Shown here: piece after piece, positions 24,645 to 37,008 of the stretch
How positions within the stretch are numbered: position 1 is the stretch's first letter
Layout: each line of letters starts with the position of its first letter
Source of the DNA: Riptortus pedestris
Lineage: Eukaryota; Arthropoda; Insecta; Hemiptera; Alydidae
DNA length: 64,000 nt
Direction of reading: 5' to 3'
NCBI GenBank assembly: GCA_019009955.1
Contig: CM032228.1
Span: 202,788,501 to 202,852,500 of the forward strand
The notes under the pieces: model-generated
Databases searched by the model: none
What the model was told of the DNA's origin: nothing
The model's input: only the letters and a program-made list of their open reading frames with translations
Position numbers and translations under genes: made by a program

Positions 24645-25403
24645 ATACATATTTAAAAAATAATAGTAATATCGTTATTCCACAAGAGATAAGGCTGTTG
24701 ACGCAAATTTTATATGATGGTAACCAAACTGTTTTGGTATTTAACAATTTCACTGATGAGCTCGTTAAAAACTAAATAGGACGAGAAGTATTGCAGGTTT
24801 CGAGATGGAAATACTTCCAATCTCTTTTGAGTCATTAAGACATTTAAGATGCTTATATATTAGATTCCCGAATCAACAGGTCTCCCAATGACATGTATAT
24901 CTCAGGCCCATGGTCTAAAAGAGGGAAAGCTAAGGAGGAGGTAGAAGAAGTGTCGCTAATTTAAAGGAGGATGGAAAGTAAGAGCATATTTAAGCCAGGG
25001 AAAGGCTATTAGGAGGCTAAACATTAAATCAGCTTCCCCCAACTCATTTCCAACTTTAACAGGTTATGATCTCTACAATTAGAGCCTGCCAAATTGATGA
25101 AAAATTCCATCTCTCCCTTCATTATTCATGGGGTGGAAGCCAATTTTTCAAAATGTTGGAAACTTGAGGAACAATCTTCTTAATAAAGACTATATTGGCA
25201 TGAAATTTTCATGGAACAGGAAAAGGAAAAAGTGGGCGAAGAAAATAAAATTGAAAAATGATTCCTCTAGCTTCCCCCGTAATGGAAGAGAATTAATAAA
25301 GCTTATATTTTCCTTCTTTTTAAAAAATACAGAAAACGCAGTTAGAACATTAATTATACATTCAATGAGCTAAAATGCACGTTTCGTTTAGGAGTATCCA
25401 TAC
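24642..25403. other. Intergenic DNA, no feature recognised
   Basis: An 81-residue frame at 25128-25373 is lysine-rich and has no recognisable domain. Confidence 0.4.
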
Positions 25404-25961
25404 TGTTACGTTTATTACAAAAATAATAAACGCTGATTATTAAGTTTCTTTTGGATTGCAAAATTAAATGCACAAACCTTAGCGTTTTATCAATGCACAA
25501 TTTGTTTGATGACGAACTAAACACTTTTACACGCTTAGTAAATTATTTCTCAGTACTAATCACAATGTGTACTGTTAAACTTAAAATTCTTATTACAATG
25601 CACAATAAATCTCGATCACTAGTCCAATGGCTATACAAATCACTGATGTTCAATAAACACTGCACTGCACTTACCACTACTGACCTAACGAAACTGCGCT
25701 GACGTTTATCTAAAAACTACACTGAACGCACTGATGTTCGATTAAGAGATCTGAATAAATCCCGGTTGAGCTGGCTGACTTGCCTTTTATGACCAGCGAC
25801 AGCTCTAGAAGGATGGAGTTGCCATCTTTCCTGCTGATTGGTCGGCGCCGGGTCGTCGTTAGACGGGTATAGATTTCCTTCCTGGCGGTAATCCTTAGGA
25901 ATACCTTTATTTTCTTTTTAATTCTCAAATGCGTAATTTTCAAGTACGTAATTTTCGCAAC
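25404..25961 (-). mobile_element. Probable solo LTR of an LTR retrotransposon
   Basis: Seen on the minus strand this ~558-bp stretch has the layout of an insect LTR. It begins near TTGCGAAAATTACG (a decayed TGTTACG-type start). It contains a GC-richer U3 with a TATA-like CATAAAAGG and a following CAGTGCGTTCAGTGTAG initiator-like region, and finishes AATAAACGTAACA, complementary to TG...CA-type ends. No internal gag-pol is adjacent, so it would be a solo LTR. Target duplication is not convincing (ATAC against CTAC). Confidence 0.45.
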
Positions 25962-26581
25962 GCTACTAACTGAATAGTAGGATTGCTATCCAAAGCTCCC
26001 GAGTTGTAAATTATAAAACTTAAAATCCGCAAATGTTCATTTGACTTGAACAAATTAATATTTGACTTAATTCAAATTCTACAAAAATAACTATTAAAGA
26101 TGCGCGTATTCCCAGTTTTGTACAAATTTAATCTAATGTTATATACACTTTGGAAAACTATAGTTTCTAACCTATTTCCACATCAGCATTTCAATGATGT
26201 GCCGATAATACATAAATGACATGGGTTCACTAGTCAAAGCTGGGTTTCACTCGAAGCAATATTGAAACCGATTATGAGAGTATCGAACACCTGTTCACTT
26301 GTTGCGGATAAATATCATTCCGGGGTTTTGACCACAGAAGCCATTGGAGTGGTTGCGTGCTCACCGACCATATTCCTTTTTTCAAGCTGCCCAAATCAAA
26401 TGATTGATTATAAGGAAACAATGGCTCAAATTCGTATCTCATTTAAACAGATATAACAATCACATTCTGGCATTGAATGTAAGAGATTTCAGAAATGATT
26501 TTTATAGGTATTTTGACTGCTCAAGCTCAATGTAAAAAAAAAAAAAAGGATTTCTATATTAAAATTGCTCTTATTCGAAAT
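25962..26581. other. Intergenic DNA, no feature recognised
   Basis: A 64-residue frame at 26262-26456 has no recognisable domain. Nothing else was seen. Confidence 0.4.
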
Positions 26582-27394
26582 AGTAACAGCAGTGGCAATT
26601 TTTATTTAATCGTTGCAAAACTCGATATTTAATCGTTGTATGTGAAAAAAAATCAAGTTAGCTAATGCTTGAAATCGGACTCGGAATCGGGGGGGGGGGG
26701 TTTAGAGAGGGGATTTTCGAAAAATCGAAATAACTCCGTTACTATACCCCAAAAAATTGTTAAGCACCAAGCTTATTGCAAATTAAATGTACTATAAATA
26801 TTGTTAAACACATTTATTCTCTATCTTGAATACTTACCGAGACATTTGCGTTTTTCAGTTTCCAGCCTTCAGCAAACCTCTACTCATGTCACAAATACAA
26901 TACTCTTTTATATGATAAAAACTTTATTTGAAGCTTAAATTCGAAATATTGTTTTCAAGAGACCTTTATTATACGAGATAAATGTAAATATGTTCTGTTG
27001 ACCCCCACCCCCAGAATTAAGTTCCTGGATTAATAATATTTGAGTGATAGAGTAAAAAATTATTCTGATTCATTATAAATTACAGAACTAGATATAGTTA
27101 ATAGTTTTCAACAAAACTAATATGCTATATTCAAATATATTTCGGTAATTGTTTTATCTCTCAGGAAAAGAATATTTCTATCTATCTGTTCAGCGCTGGA
27201 AGGCTGGCTTACCTGTTGGTTTACAATGCAGACACTTTTCTTTGTGAGGTTATTAAAATTGATTGAAAGTTTTCTCATCACTGTTTGTATTTATTCACTT
27301 AATATTCACGCTGGCGTTAAGAGTTACCAGTATGTAGATTTATCTATTGTATAATTTCACATGGGAAATCTTAGTTTACGAAGCCGTGATGGAC
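26582..27394 (-). mobile_element. Family H copy J (long subfamily), 3' end lost
   Basis: Minus-strand degraded copy. On the right is the decayed 5' end (GTCCATCACGG, CTAAGATTTCCCATGTGAAA). The middle shows the long-subfamily module, and the core shows a poly-G run (CCCCCC segment) and ACTCGATATTTAATCG. It stops at the position of the GACCGCTAGAGCGGTAACAG motif, so the microsatellite slot and terminal palindrome are missing. Confidence 0.75.
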
Positions 27395-30300
27395 ATTTTT
27401 TAACAAAGTGCAGAACATGAGCCTCACCCGTGAAAGTTAACTTTGTAATAAAGAATTAAATCTAGCGGAAGTGTTGAAGTTTTTATTTTCTAATCATGGA
27501 TGTATTTCCCCAACAGCCGGGAGATTAAAGTTAAACGTAACGAGCAAAATGTATTTAAAATAGCATAACTTGCTGGGAGAAGAACACGTTGACTGCAGGC
27601 TTTAGCACAGGACTTGGGTAACTATTTCTTGCCAGGAAAAGTTAAGGCAATTAATGGTAGCTTATCCGATTACATTGAAGAAACCACATCTATTTTAGAA
27701 CTAAGGAGAGGCGAGGACCAAAGACTATTTTATCAATGGTTCACAATTTATTAGATTAGGAACCCTAATTAATACATTTACCACATGACAGTAGAACAAT
27801 TATTTTTTGAAATAGTAGTGGTAAGGAGAGGAACCGTTATATTAAAAAAAAAAGTCTAGAAGCTCCTATTGCTCTTTCAGACGTTAGGGTTTATAGAAGG
27901 AAAAAAAAAGAAAACAACAGGAAGAATTAAAAAACAAAATTTAAGATAAATACACTAAATTTTAAAAGATCTGATAAAAGAAATAAAGTATAACACAAAG
28001 AGAAATAACAATAAAATGAACAAATAAAACATTTAGGGATGGTTAGGGGTATATAAATTATTGTCTATGATGTCTGAGGAGTCAGGAATGATTCCTATTG
28101 CCTTGATAAGTCTGGATTGAGTAATCCTATGTTTTTTAAAAAAAATCATGGATTCTTTCCGGTTTACATGGCGGGAGCCATACAATATCCCGTGAATATT
28201 TAAATTCCTTTCAGAGAATTTCTAGTAGAATTTTCTTTATATAAAGGTACTGATTTCTCATAACTCAATATCTATCCGAGTGTATTTTTACACGAGTTAA
28301 GAAAGCTCATTCTGCCCTGTAGGAATGAATTAGAACTTTGGCATTCCTAGATTATGTCTGTAGAGAAACTGGCACTCCTTCTAGGGAGATGTGGTTTAGA
28401 TACGGGTATAATGAGGCCCTTGATGACCTGTAGGTAAATCATTAGGTTATAATGTGTTTTTAGGTTGATCATTTGCTTTTTAAAACTCTGGCCGTGAATC
28501 CTTCATTGGCGGCTAAAGATCTTCCAAGGAACAAAGAGGAACATTTCAGGATATCATTCCAGCAGTGGCCGCCTGCTTCACCCAAATACAAATGGGAAAC
28601 TGTCAGACAAGTCAGGGCCCGCAAAGGAAAGCAGTAAATGTTTGAAGACAAGGTGAGATGGTGAGAAAAAAGGAGAGGCAGCTGTCTGGAAAAGGGTGTG
28701 GGAGAGGATGGGATTGGCGGATATTATATCCGGGAGACGGGCTGATCCCGGATAATATTTAATCCATGTGGACCGTTTCCTCTCCTTGTTTCCGCATCAT
28801 CCTTCTCCCCTCTCAGGGGGTTCGTCTTTCAATAATTCATCGTCATATTTGGCTGCCCAGCCACTCTTCCGCCCTCTTACATTCTTAAATTTTATCTATC
28901 CACTTGTTGTGGGTGTTTCAGGAAATGGCTTTCCATTATTCTCCCATAAACAATAGAATTCATGACGCCTCGTGGGATAAATATTTCCTTGTGAAATTTG
29001 TTGTGTTCATGTTTAATATATAAGACAAAACCTCCAATTTCCGAAATACTAAAAAAAATGGCGTAGGAGTGTATAATTGGACATTATAATCTATTTTGCA
29101 AGGAATAAAAAAATAAACAAACCCTTTCGAAATGTAGCACCTATCAGAGTTATAACCTATATTACCTTTTAGTAGGAAGGTCAGATGAGAAGGAAATAAA
29201 TGAGCACCATTCAGGGAGAGGAAAAAAGCAGGATGAGGCGAAAATATTTCAACTAATGATAACCATTAACAGTTGATGTACACAAGAAATAGTCCCGGTT
29301 GTCCCTCGAAATTGCAGAAAGTAGTTTTAATTGCAAGTGCTTTTCGACATTACTAGGTGTAGATATGGAGATTTTTTTGCGAGTTAAGAAAAATGCAGTG
29401 TATGGCTTGCAGAAAGTATAGTATGCTATAGTGTACAATAAGTAGTTGTTAGTAGGTAGTTACCGACGTCTTACGTCATCCAGATGGCGTTCAATGTTTT
29501 GTGTACACCTGAAGACGTGTAAGTCTGAGGAATTGATCAAATTTACAATTTCTACCGAAAGAAATTTTAATTTTAAGTTGATCTATTTCAAACAGATAAC
29601 ACTGTACAACTTATTAACACTGTATGTTTCCCTGGGGAAAAAAAAATTGAAATAAACACAAAAGTGTTTTCAATGTATGCGAAGGTGTTTGAAACTATAA
29701 ATTGAGTAGATAGCTGGTATTGTCAACTAGTAGCTGTATTTTAATAACGGGCCTACAACAAATGATTTAAATATATTACAAAAATCTATTGATATAGAAT
29801 AAATTTCCATATGCTATCTAAACTATAGTAAACTGTGGTAATTGCCAAATCAAATACCCTATTATATATTAGTTGTGTGGTGACTCGGACCAACAAGTGA
29901 CTGGCGTTAGGACGGAGAAAGGTAACTAAGGTATGCCTCAATCCGTATCTTCTAAAAATCACGGCCATTCCATTCCCAAGGCTTCTGTGCCTCAAAACCA
30001 GAGGCGAGCTAACTTTTCTTCCAAATATAAGCCACAATAGTAAGAACCACAATATTTTTATAGAATACGCCTTCTATAATATAAAACACAGTAAAATACT
30101 CACGAAAACCGACAGCCAGAATCAAAATGAAATGAGGAACTACCCTAGTTGGCAGAAGAATAAAGGGACCTCTAGTAATTTAATTTTAGATTCGCCTGCT
30201 ACAACTCTTCCTTTCCTTTATATAAAAACAATAAAAGGAATTTACACGTTTCTACGAAAAAATGAATTCCAAGGTGTTTTTAAGTGAATAGAGAATGTAA

Positions 30301-30490
30301 TAAAGAAATTAGAAGGTGGTATTGAATTTCACATCTATGGCACACTCAGATCCGTCTGATTCGCGAACTCTTTAGGCATCCATCAATTTCTCCCAAAACA
30401 CGATACACTACTATTTCATTTTAAACTATCTAAGCGCATATGTATAGTTTGGTGCATATATCAATTCTATATTCAGATAAATAATTAAAT
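27395..30490. other. Intergenic DNA, no feature recognised
   Basis: Three kilobases with only short, unconvincing frames (28469-28651, 28768-28956, 29446-29655, 29786-30052). No repeat family or motif could be supported. Confidence 0.45.

Positions 30491-30555
<65 letters not shown>
30491..30555. repeat. Microsatellite (AC)n(AT)n
   Basis: About 13 AC units are followed by about 18 AT units. Confidence 0.96.
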
Positions 30556-30558
<3 letters not shown>

Positions 30559-31158
30559 AACATATATACTTATAATCGTGAGATCGATTCTCTCCCGGTT
30601 TACATAGAAACCCCTCGTCTAAGCCGCGGTAAAACCCTCCAAAAATAAAATATGCCCCTTGGAAAATAGGAGATGGGTCTTTCTGCTCATTGATATAGTA
30701 CTTCTCAAAGGGGAAATATAAAAAAAAATGATTTAGAGGGATTACTGAGCAGAAGGATAAGAAAGTAATAACGCATAGAGACCTAAATTAGATAATTTTT
30801 TTATTTATCAAAATACACATTTTGTACAGTATAATAGGGCCAGGATCCATGTAAAGTAATATCTTTGGTGAAATACGGCTGTGAATAAATGTATTATGTT
30901 GAGGACGGTGGTGAGGGGTAAAGAAGTGGGCTGGGTAATGGGGTTAGAGCTAAAGACGGCCCCAGGAGAGGGTGAGCCCCAGGGGGGCCTGTAATTTGAC
31001 CAGGGAAACACCTTAGCAGGCAACAACTCTTTCACCTGGACATTTCTTCCTTAAAGCACGCAGGTCTCATCCCTAAAGCTATAACATTTCCTCCCAGAAT
31101 ATATGGAAGAAGGCCAAGATAAATAAAAATTCAAATGATTCATACAATCATTTTATTG
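30556..31158. other. Intergenic DNA, no feature recognised
   Basis: A proline-rich minus-strand frame at 30808-31035 has no recognisable domain. Confidence 0.4.
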
Positions 31159-31198
31159 TCCGACTAGTTTCGCGCCCAGTTAACGCCTACTCAAGAAC
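31159..31198 (-). ncRNA. Hammerhead-like ribozyme motif (degenerate core)
   Basis: Minus strand, in order: GUUC (stem I), UUGAGUAG, a hairpin GCGUU...GGCGC (stem II), GAA, the palindrome ACUAGU (stem III), C, then GGAC, which pairs with the first GUUC. The order and spacing match the hammerhead layout of the Penelope-like element ends at 55.7 and 57.8 kb. The core differs from the canonical CUGANGA at two bases, so activity is doubtful. Probably a remnant of a Penelope-like element or derivative. Confidence 0.45.
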
Positions 31199-31969
31199 AC
31201 AATCTAACACACGGGAAAACTATAACTACATTTTGTGGTACGACTTCCAAATCCGGTATAGACTAACTAAAAGCAATATTGTGGGTTATATTAGCTGATT
31301 ACTATGAATACTTCAAAAATAGAAAACATAGACTATCACTGAAGCAGTGTAGTCTGGATACTAAACGAAATTAATAAATATACATACAATTTAAAATAGT
31401 AAATTCTTAATGTATTTTAATGAAGGAATAAACTAAAAAATGCGTAATTCAGGTATTTAATTTCAGTTTTTTTTTTTATTGGTAGCCTTTTTCCTATTCT
31501 TTATAATGTGCATATTCTCCTTTATTTTACTCTTGTTCATGTTCATTTCTCTATATAATATTGTACGAATTTTTATTTATCTTGAGCTTCCGTTATATAC
31601 TCTATAAGTGAATTTACTATAGTAATTATTTCACCATAATGTCATTAGCTGTTTATTTAACGCATAGCATAGGTTAAACATGAACTGGAATTATTTTCGG
31701 ATTCAAGAAACGTTAGTTTATGTGACTATGTATTGATCTTTGACCGGAAATTTCGAACTCAGGGTATTCATAGTACTGCCTCCAAGGTGACCAGGTTCTA
31801 GTTAGAAGGAATATAGACGATGTTTAATAAAATATGAGTTTAATACTCCTGGACTAATTTTTTTTTTTTAATTACACGTATAAGGTTCTGAACGATCCCG
31901 GTGTATCCTTTTTTGAAGTAAATATAAAAGAGTTGGTAAAACTCCATCACAAAATATTTATATAGAGAG
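31199..31969. other. Non-coding DNA between two hammerhead-like motifs
   Basis: No ORF or other repeat was recognised. Both flanking motifs are on the minus strand, so this could be the body of a decayed Penelope-related element. Confidence 0.3.
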
Positions 31970-32010
31970 CTAAGTTTCGTCTCCCAATCGAGGCATCATC
32001 AGTCCAGAGG
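31962..32010 (-). ncRNA. Hammerhead-like ribozyme motif
   Basis: The minus strand reads UGGA, the canonical core CUGAUGA plus one U, stem II GCCUC...GAGAC (one mismatch), GAA, then ACUUAGCU, C and UCUA, which pairs with UGGA as stem I. CUGAUGA and CGAAAC are the textbook conserved hammerhead segments. Stem III is imperfect here. No surrounding protein-coding relic was recognised. Confidence 0.5.
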
Positions 32011-33002
32011 GGGAGCATAATCTGTATGCGTTTGGGTTTCTTGTACTTAAATCCATCAAGAAATACGTCTTTTTTAGGTACTCACAAGTTATTATGAATA
32101 TTCTTCTTCACTTTGCTTACCTGAAAAAAACAACAAAGAAATAGTTAATGTCGTAATTACCATTATGAAATTCAATAATAACAAAATTATTTTGAGCTTA
32201 ATAAAAAAAAAAAAACCTTAAAAGGACTTAATTCAAAAAGAAGTTAATAAAATTCATACATTTTGAAGAAAACGGAAGCATTTTGTACGTTTTCTTCATA
32301 AAATAAATCATTTGTAAACCTAAGATAAGATTCGTAACATCAAAATAGTGTTGTAGCCTTGTGTGTGTGTGTGTGTCGTGGTGTGCTCAAATCTGCTTAC
32401 CACAATCTTAACGCTTTGGATACTCACCGGTAAATAACATAGTTCTAAACTATGTATTACCCAAAAAATGCAAGTAAATAAAGTAGAGTTTCCTTTGGTA
32501 TAGTTAAATATTAATTCTATAGTTAAAGAACACGATAATGTTTTTGAAGGACACAGATCCTCCTTTGAAATTGCAATGTTATGTAACGACTGTTTTACAA
32601 TCACGATATTTGTACAAATATGTTCAATAAATATTTATCCCAAAGTGACAGAAGCTTCTAGTTGATCCAGCAACTACTACCAGTATGTCTATTGACGTAA
32701 GCTCTGGGATTGTAATGTAGACCTCGTAACATCTCTTCCTTACTAGCTTTCCTTCCTGTTGCGATGAGTTAAACTGTACTCTCTTACAGTGGTTCATATT
32801 AAATTGCAGAGCTCACACTCTCAACAGTACGATGCCTCGCACCATGCTTGCTCAGTGAGTCAAGGTACTAAGGAAGCTCTTCTTGTTTCTATTGCACGAT
32901 CGACGATGGATCTATCAATAATGAATTTGACCAGAAGCTGCACATTTAAAAACGGCTGTGCTTTGGAATCTTCTTAAACTCAAGAAAACTCGTACCTACC
33001 TT
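32011..33002. other. Intergenic DNA, no feature recognised
   Basis: Contains a short GT microsatellite at 32362-32376. Frames at 32320-32604 and 32789-32977 have no recognisable domain. Confidence 0.4.
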
Positions 33003-33357
33003 ACAAGCTACTACAATGGTAACGGGATTACTGGTAATCAGTTTACAAGCTATGGGAATGGTACAGGATTACTGGTAATCAGATTACAACCTATGGTAAT
33101 TGTTACAGGATTACTGGTAACCAGCATTCAAGGCTATTGCAATGGTTACAGGATTACTGGTAACCAGCATTCAAGGCTATTGCAATGGTTACAGGATTAC
33201 TGGTAGCCAGCATTCAAGGCCAATTGCAATAGTTACAGGATTACTGGTAATTAGATTACAAGGCTATTGCAATGGTTACAGGATTATTGGTAATCAAATT
33301 ACAAGCCATGGCAATGGTTACAGGATTACTGGTAACCAGCTTACAAGCTGTTGCAAT
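33003..33357 (+). repeat. Minisatellite, ~43-bp unit, 8 copies
   Basis: Units begin GGATTACTGGTAAYCAG and continue ATTCAAGGCTATTGCAATGG, then TTACA. Unit starts are at about 33025, 33066, 33108, 33151, 33194, 33238, 33281 and 33323, a period of 41-44. The middle copies are the most alike, as expected from unequal exchange. The open frames across it only reflect the repeat. Confidence 0.95.
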
Positions 33358-35080
33358 GAACTTCAGGAGTCAGAATCACTCAATAAAAATTAAAAATATG
33401 AATGAATAAATTAGTTTCGTTCTGGTAGTGTTAGAGAATCCAATCCAATTAAAGGAGAATATAAAAAAGGTCCTCCTACATTAATTATTTATTAACTTAA
33501 CAACAATAGTCAGGTATGAGATCTGCAATCTCACAGGCAGTAATCTACATTTTCTTCCCTCCTCCCTTCAAAACCCCATTTGTATCTATAAACTTTTTTT
33601 TTATTCTTTTCTTCTAAATAAATTCGCTATACTCTGAATTTATCGATTAATGGGCTTTCCGATGTAAAATGATAGATCAATACATCTCAATTACAAGATA
33701 TATTTTCAACAAATGTGATTTTGTATTCAGTGCCAGCAATCAGGAAGGGTTATCTTGTTGGTCACTTTGAAACTTCTCCTTCTCATATTACGCAATACAC
33801 AAAACTCTATCTTACTTAGTAGAGTAATAACTAGCACGGAGTTAAGCCGAATTTAAGGGGGCAAAAGAAAGTCTAATGTGGCAGGAAATTTTATTCGGGA
33901 TTTATCTGGCTCCTTTTGGTTGGACTTACCCTTGGCTAACGGCTTTAGAGGGCAAATTTATTCAAAGCCTCAGAGATAGGGGTGGCTAGCACGGACAACC
34001 CAAGCAGAGATTCTAGGCCGACCTAGAGTCACGGACCCCTAACTACCGACACATCAATGAAATATTCAAACAGTTGGGGTCTCCCGGCAAAGCTGATACC
34101 GGCAACAAACCGTTTATCTATGTGATAAGGGATATCCTCATAAATAATGTATTTATCCCCCCTTTTGAAGATACGCCGCTCTGTCTTTTAATGGAATTGC
34201 GACTTGAGGCACACTGTCACAATATTAGAGGAAATAGCCACATTATTAAGCGATTGTTAATTAATACTAAAACACTAGGCGCATTAGCCTGGTCTATACG
34301 ATTCTCCATTAAACGTTAACTACTATTACTTGTTAGAAGAACCGACGCCTCCAAACTGAACGCTAAATAGGATTAGGAGCGTATAGGCAATGAGTTGCTC
34401 TAATCTCTTCACCGCTGCTGTAAACACTGAATATTCAGAGACTGAAGGTTGTGTGCCGATCATAACAACAATCATAGAGTTATCTTAACACAGTTTGAAA
34501 TCACAATAATAATGAAATAACGATATTTTCTAATTTGAGGGCAGACCCAAATGGGCCGATTCAATATTTCTTTTTCAACCAAAACCTCAAAATCTGTTTG
34601 GTTTCAATACCTTAAGAGCTATGAATACAAGAGAGCGAACAAGTAAACCATCTTTACTTCTTTATTTCGACAGATAAGTAAGGCATTTTGCTCTCAAAAA
34701 TAATTTTTTTAAGCAGTAATTTCCAACGATTCGCAAAGATGTGGAAGACATTTTTGACAATGACAGTTCCTTTCCTGAGGAAAATCGTCAAACGTTTTTT
34801 AAAACGGTTCAATGAAAAACTAATACGAGAGGAAGGGAAGAACAAAGAATTGTAACTTTGGGGAGAAAAGACAACCGTAGGGAAACTGAGTCAATAAAGA
34901 GTGCTGGCAAACGGAGCAAGTCAAGAGTAAACAGTGGAAGCTTCACACATGGATAGATTCTCACAGCCAGCCTAAGGCCCTTTCTCAGCTCTGAAGTTTA
35001 GGTCTTATCTCTAATGGGGCAACTGATACCAATAATAATGGCAGATTTATGTTCCCACAGAGAGCCGGACGGAAAGAGGG
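33358..35080. other. Intergenic DNA, no feature recognised
   Basis: Short frames at 34074-34319 and 34654-34845 show no recognisable domain. No repeat was identified. Confidence 0.45.
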
Positions 35081-35102
35081 AGAGGGAAAGAGAGACAGAG
35101 AG

Positions 35103-35161
<59 letters not shown>
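35081..35161. repeat. (GA)n microsatellite
   Basis: GA units with a few GAAAGAGA, GACAGA and GGAGA interruptions at the left, then an uninterrupted run. The Arg-Glu open frame across it is an artefact. Confidence 0.96.
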
Positions 35162-35163
<2 letters not shown>

Positions 35164-36307
35164 TACATAGTTTTAAAACGGCCCCACAATGATGGACGTC
35201 TGGGTATCTTTATAAGGGCTGGCAAAAATAAACGTAAATTTTCCTCCAAACCCTTACAGAACTAAGAACTTAACACAAGCTCATATTACCTGCCTCAGTG
35301 GTACATGATGACTAGTAATAAGGGGAGAGACATTACGGAATTTGGCACTACAGGAATATATGACACACGACATATCAAAATTACATAGCATTACACAAAC
35401 CAAAACATCAAAAAATCTATCTAGTTGGGCATTCAATGCCACAATAATTGGGCATTAAGTTTTATTAAAAAATTTAGACATAAATTTTAATTTCTATAGT
35501 TATTAAAACTTATAGGGCATGAATGTACAAGATCGGTAAAATAAACAGTTCTGTTTAAACGTTCACAAGTACATTTCCATTTGAGGGAGCTAAAAGGGTT
35601 ATCATGGAATTAGTTGGTGTTAGGAACTGCCTGATTCGATTTGAGAGTATTTGAAACGAGAAATAGGACGGGGCGAGAGAGAACAAAACGAGGCGGTCGG
35701 CTCTCTGGCTAGTTCCATCTGGAATCTATTTGTTCAGGCCACAGGGGATGCAGAGGAAATGAACCGGACACTCCCGGCAAACATCACTCTAACCAAAACC
35801 TCTTCTAACCGATCCTATTAAAACCTCTTTTCCTATTGGAATTTCGTCCCGTTCATTCTCTCGTTATATATGATCGAAGGGAGATTTTGTTCCGAAAATA
35901 CACGGTATTAGCAGCACAGCATTCGATATTATACAAAATATTTGTAAAGGTGAAATTATTACCATTTATAGTGGCATTCTTCTTTTCCAAGTATTCAAAA
36001 TACATATACGCATCACATTTGGAGAGTTTCATATGTAAAACTATTAAAAAGTGACGTAAGCCACATAAGAGCAAAAAGGCAAGCCCAGTAATAAGTTTCA
36101 GGATTGTGGAGGGACGTGTTATGTCTGGAACAATTAGTAAGATCCAACAAAAGTGCCAATAACTGGGTATGAGGACACCAGAGCATTCCGGGTAATAAAA
36201 GTGGACACATTGGTCAGGAGAGGGTCAAGCATAACCCCAATTGGAACAGAGCATCGGAAAGACAATTGTTGATATAAATCTCTTTGCGCTCTGAGGCGAT
36301 TTTTGTT
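35162..36307. other. Intergenic DNA, no feature recognised
   Basis: Overlapping short frames on both strands near 35836-36210 have no recognisable domain. Confidence 0.4.
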
Positions 36308-36440
36308 TGAACCTTACAAAACTCCATATTTAAGTATTTCCTGTAAAAGGAAAAATCAAATTCTTAAACAGCTAAAATCAGACGCAGAGGGAGGAAAATA
36401 AAAAACTCCAATTTTCTCGATTATTATGAATCAGGACCAA
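36308..36440 (-). mobile_element. Family H core fragment, decayed
   Basis: The minus strand shows the core in order (TAATAATCGAGAAAATTGG, CCTCCCTCTGCGTCTGATTT, TAGCTGTTTAAGAATTTGAT, then the TTTTACAGGAAATACTTAAA segment). No termini are present. Confidence 0.55.
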
Positions 36441-36899
36441 AAAACGTATTAATAAAGCCTTGTTCTTTACAAGTGATTTAATAATATAAGCCAAGTTCAC
36501 TTTCAAAGAAAAACCTCACTAAAATAACATTCGTTGGCTATGGGACGACTAACTTAAAGTGTAGGAATCAGTCAATTTCACAATACAAATTACATACATA
36601 TCCAGGATAAAACCAGAATAAATTAAAAGTAATAGTCAACCTAAAAACATATATGCGTGATTAACAAAGAGAAAAATAAAAACACTATAAAACTATGCAA
36701 ATTAAAAACGACACATTAATTACTGGACAAAAGCTTATACTATTTCATAAAATGGCAAAGTCCTGGATGAAAACCCCCCATGAACGCTTTCACCGAAGGA
36801 AATACGGTGAAATGACGGAAATGAGAAGGAAAACAAAGAATGTTAACTATAGAGAGGGGATTAGTAAGCAGCTAGTTACGTACGAGTCCTGTAGCCCAA

Positions 36900-37008
36900 A
36901 GCAAAGCAGCGTCTAAGGCTCTGTCCCCAGAGAGATGTCAGTCACTGATATGTCGAAGCCTAGTCGCTTCTTCCTTCTTATTAATGGTCATCTCTCCATT
37001 CTCCGTTT
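36900..37008 (-). pseudogene. Penelope-like element, C-terminal coding scrap
   Basis: One minus-strand frame reads GEMTINKKEEATRLRHISD before a stop. This aligns with DRNINKKEEVARLRHVGD in the C terminus of the Penelope-like polyprotein at 56302-57420. It is therefore a short fragment of a second, diverged Penelope-like element. No endonuclease or reverse transcriptase part is left beside it. Confidence 0.75.

Noticed and set aside
32958..33393. Repeat-protein-like ORFs and a CRISPR-like look
   Set aside because: The array has adjacent 43-bp units without unique spacers, so it is a minisatellite; the frames shift between units.
35014..35265. Arg-Glu-rich ORF
   Set aside because: Product of a GA microsatellite.
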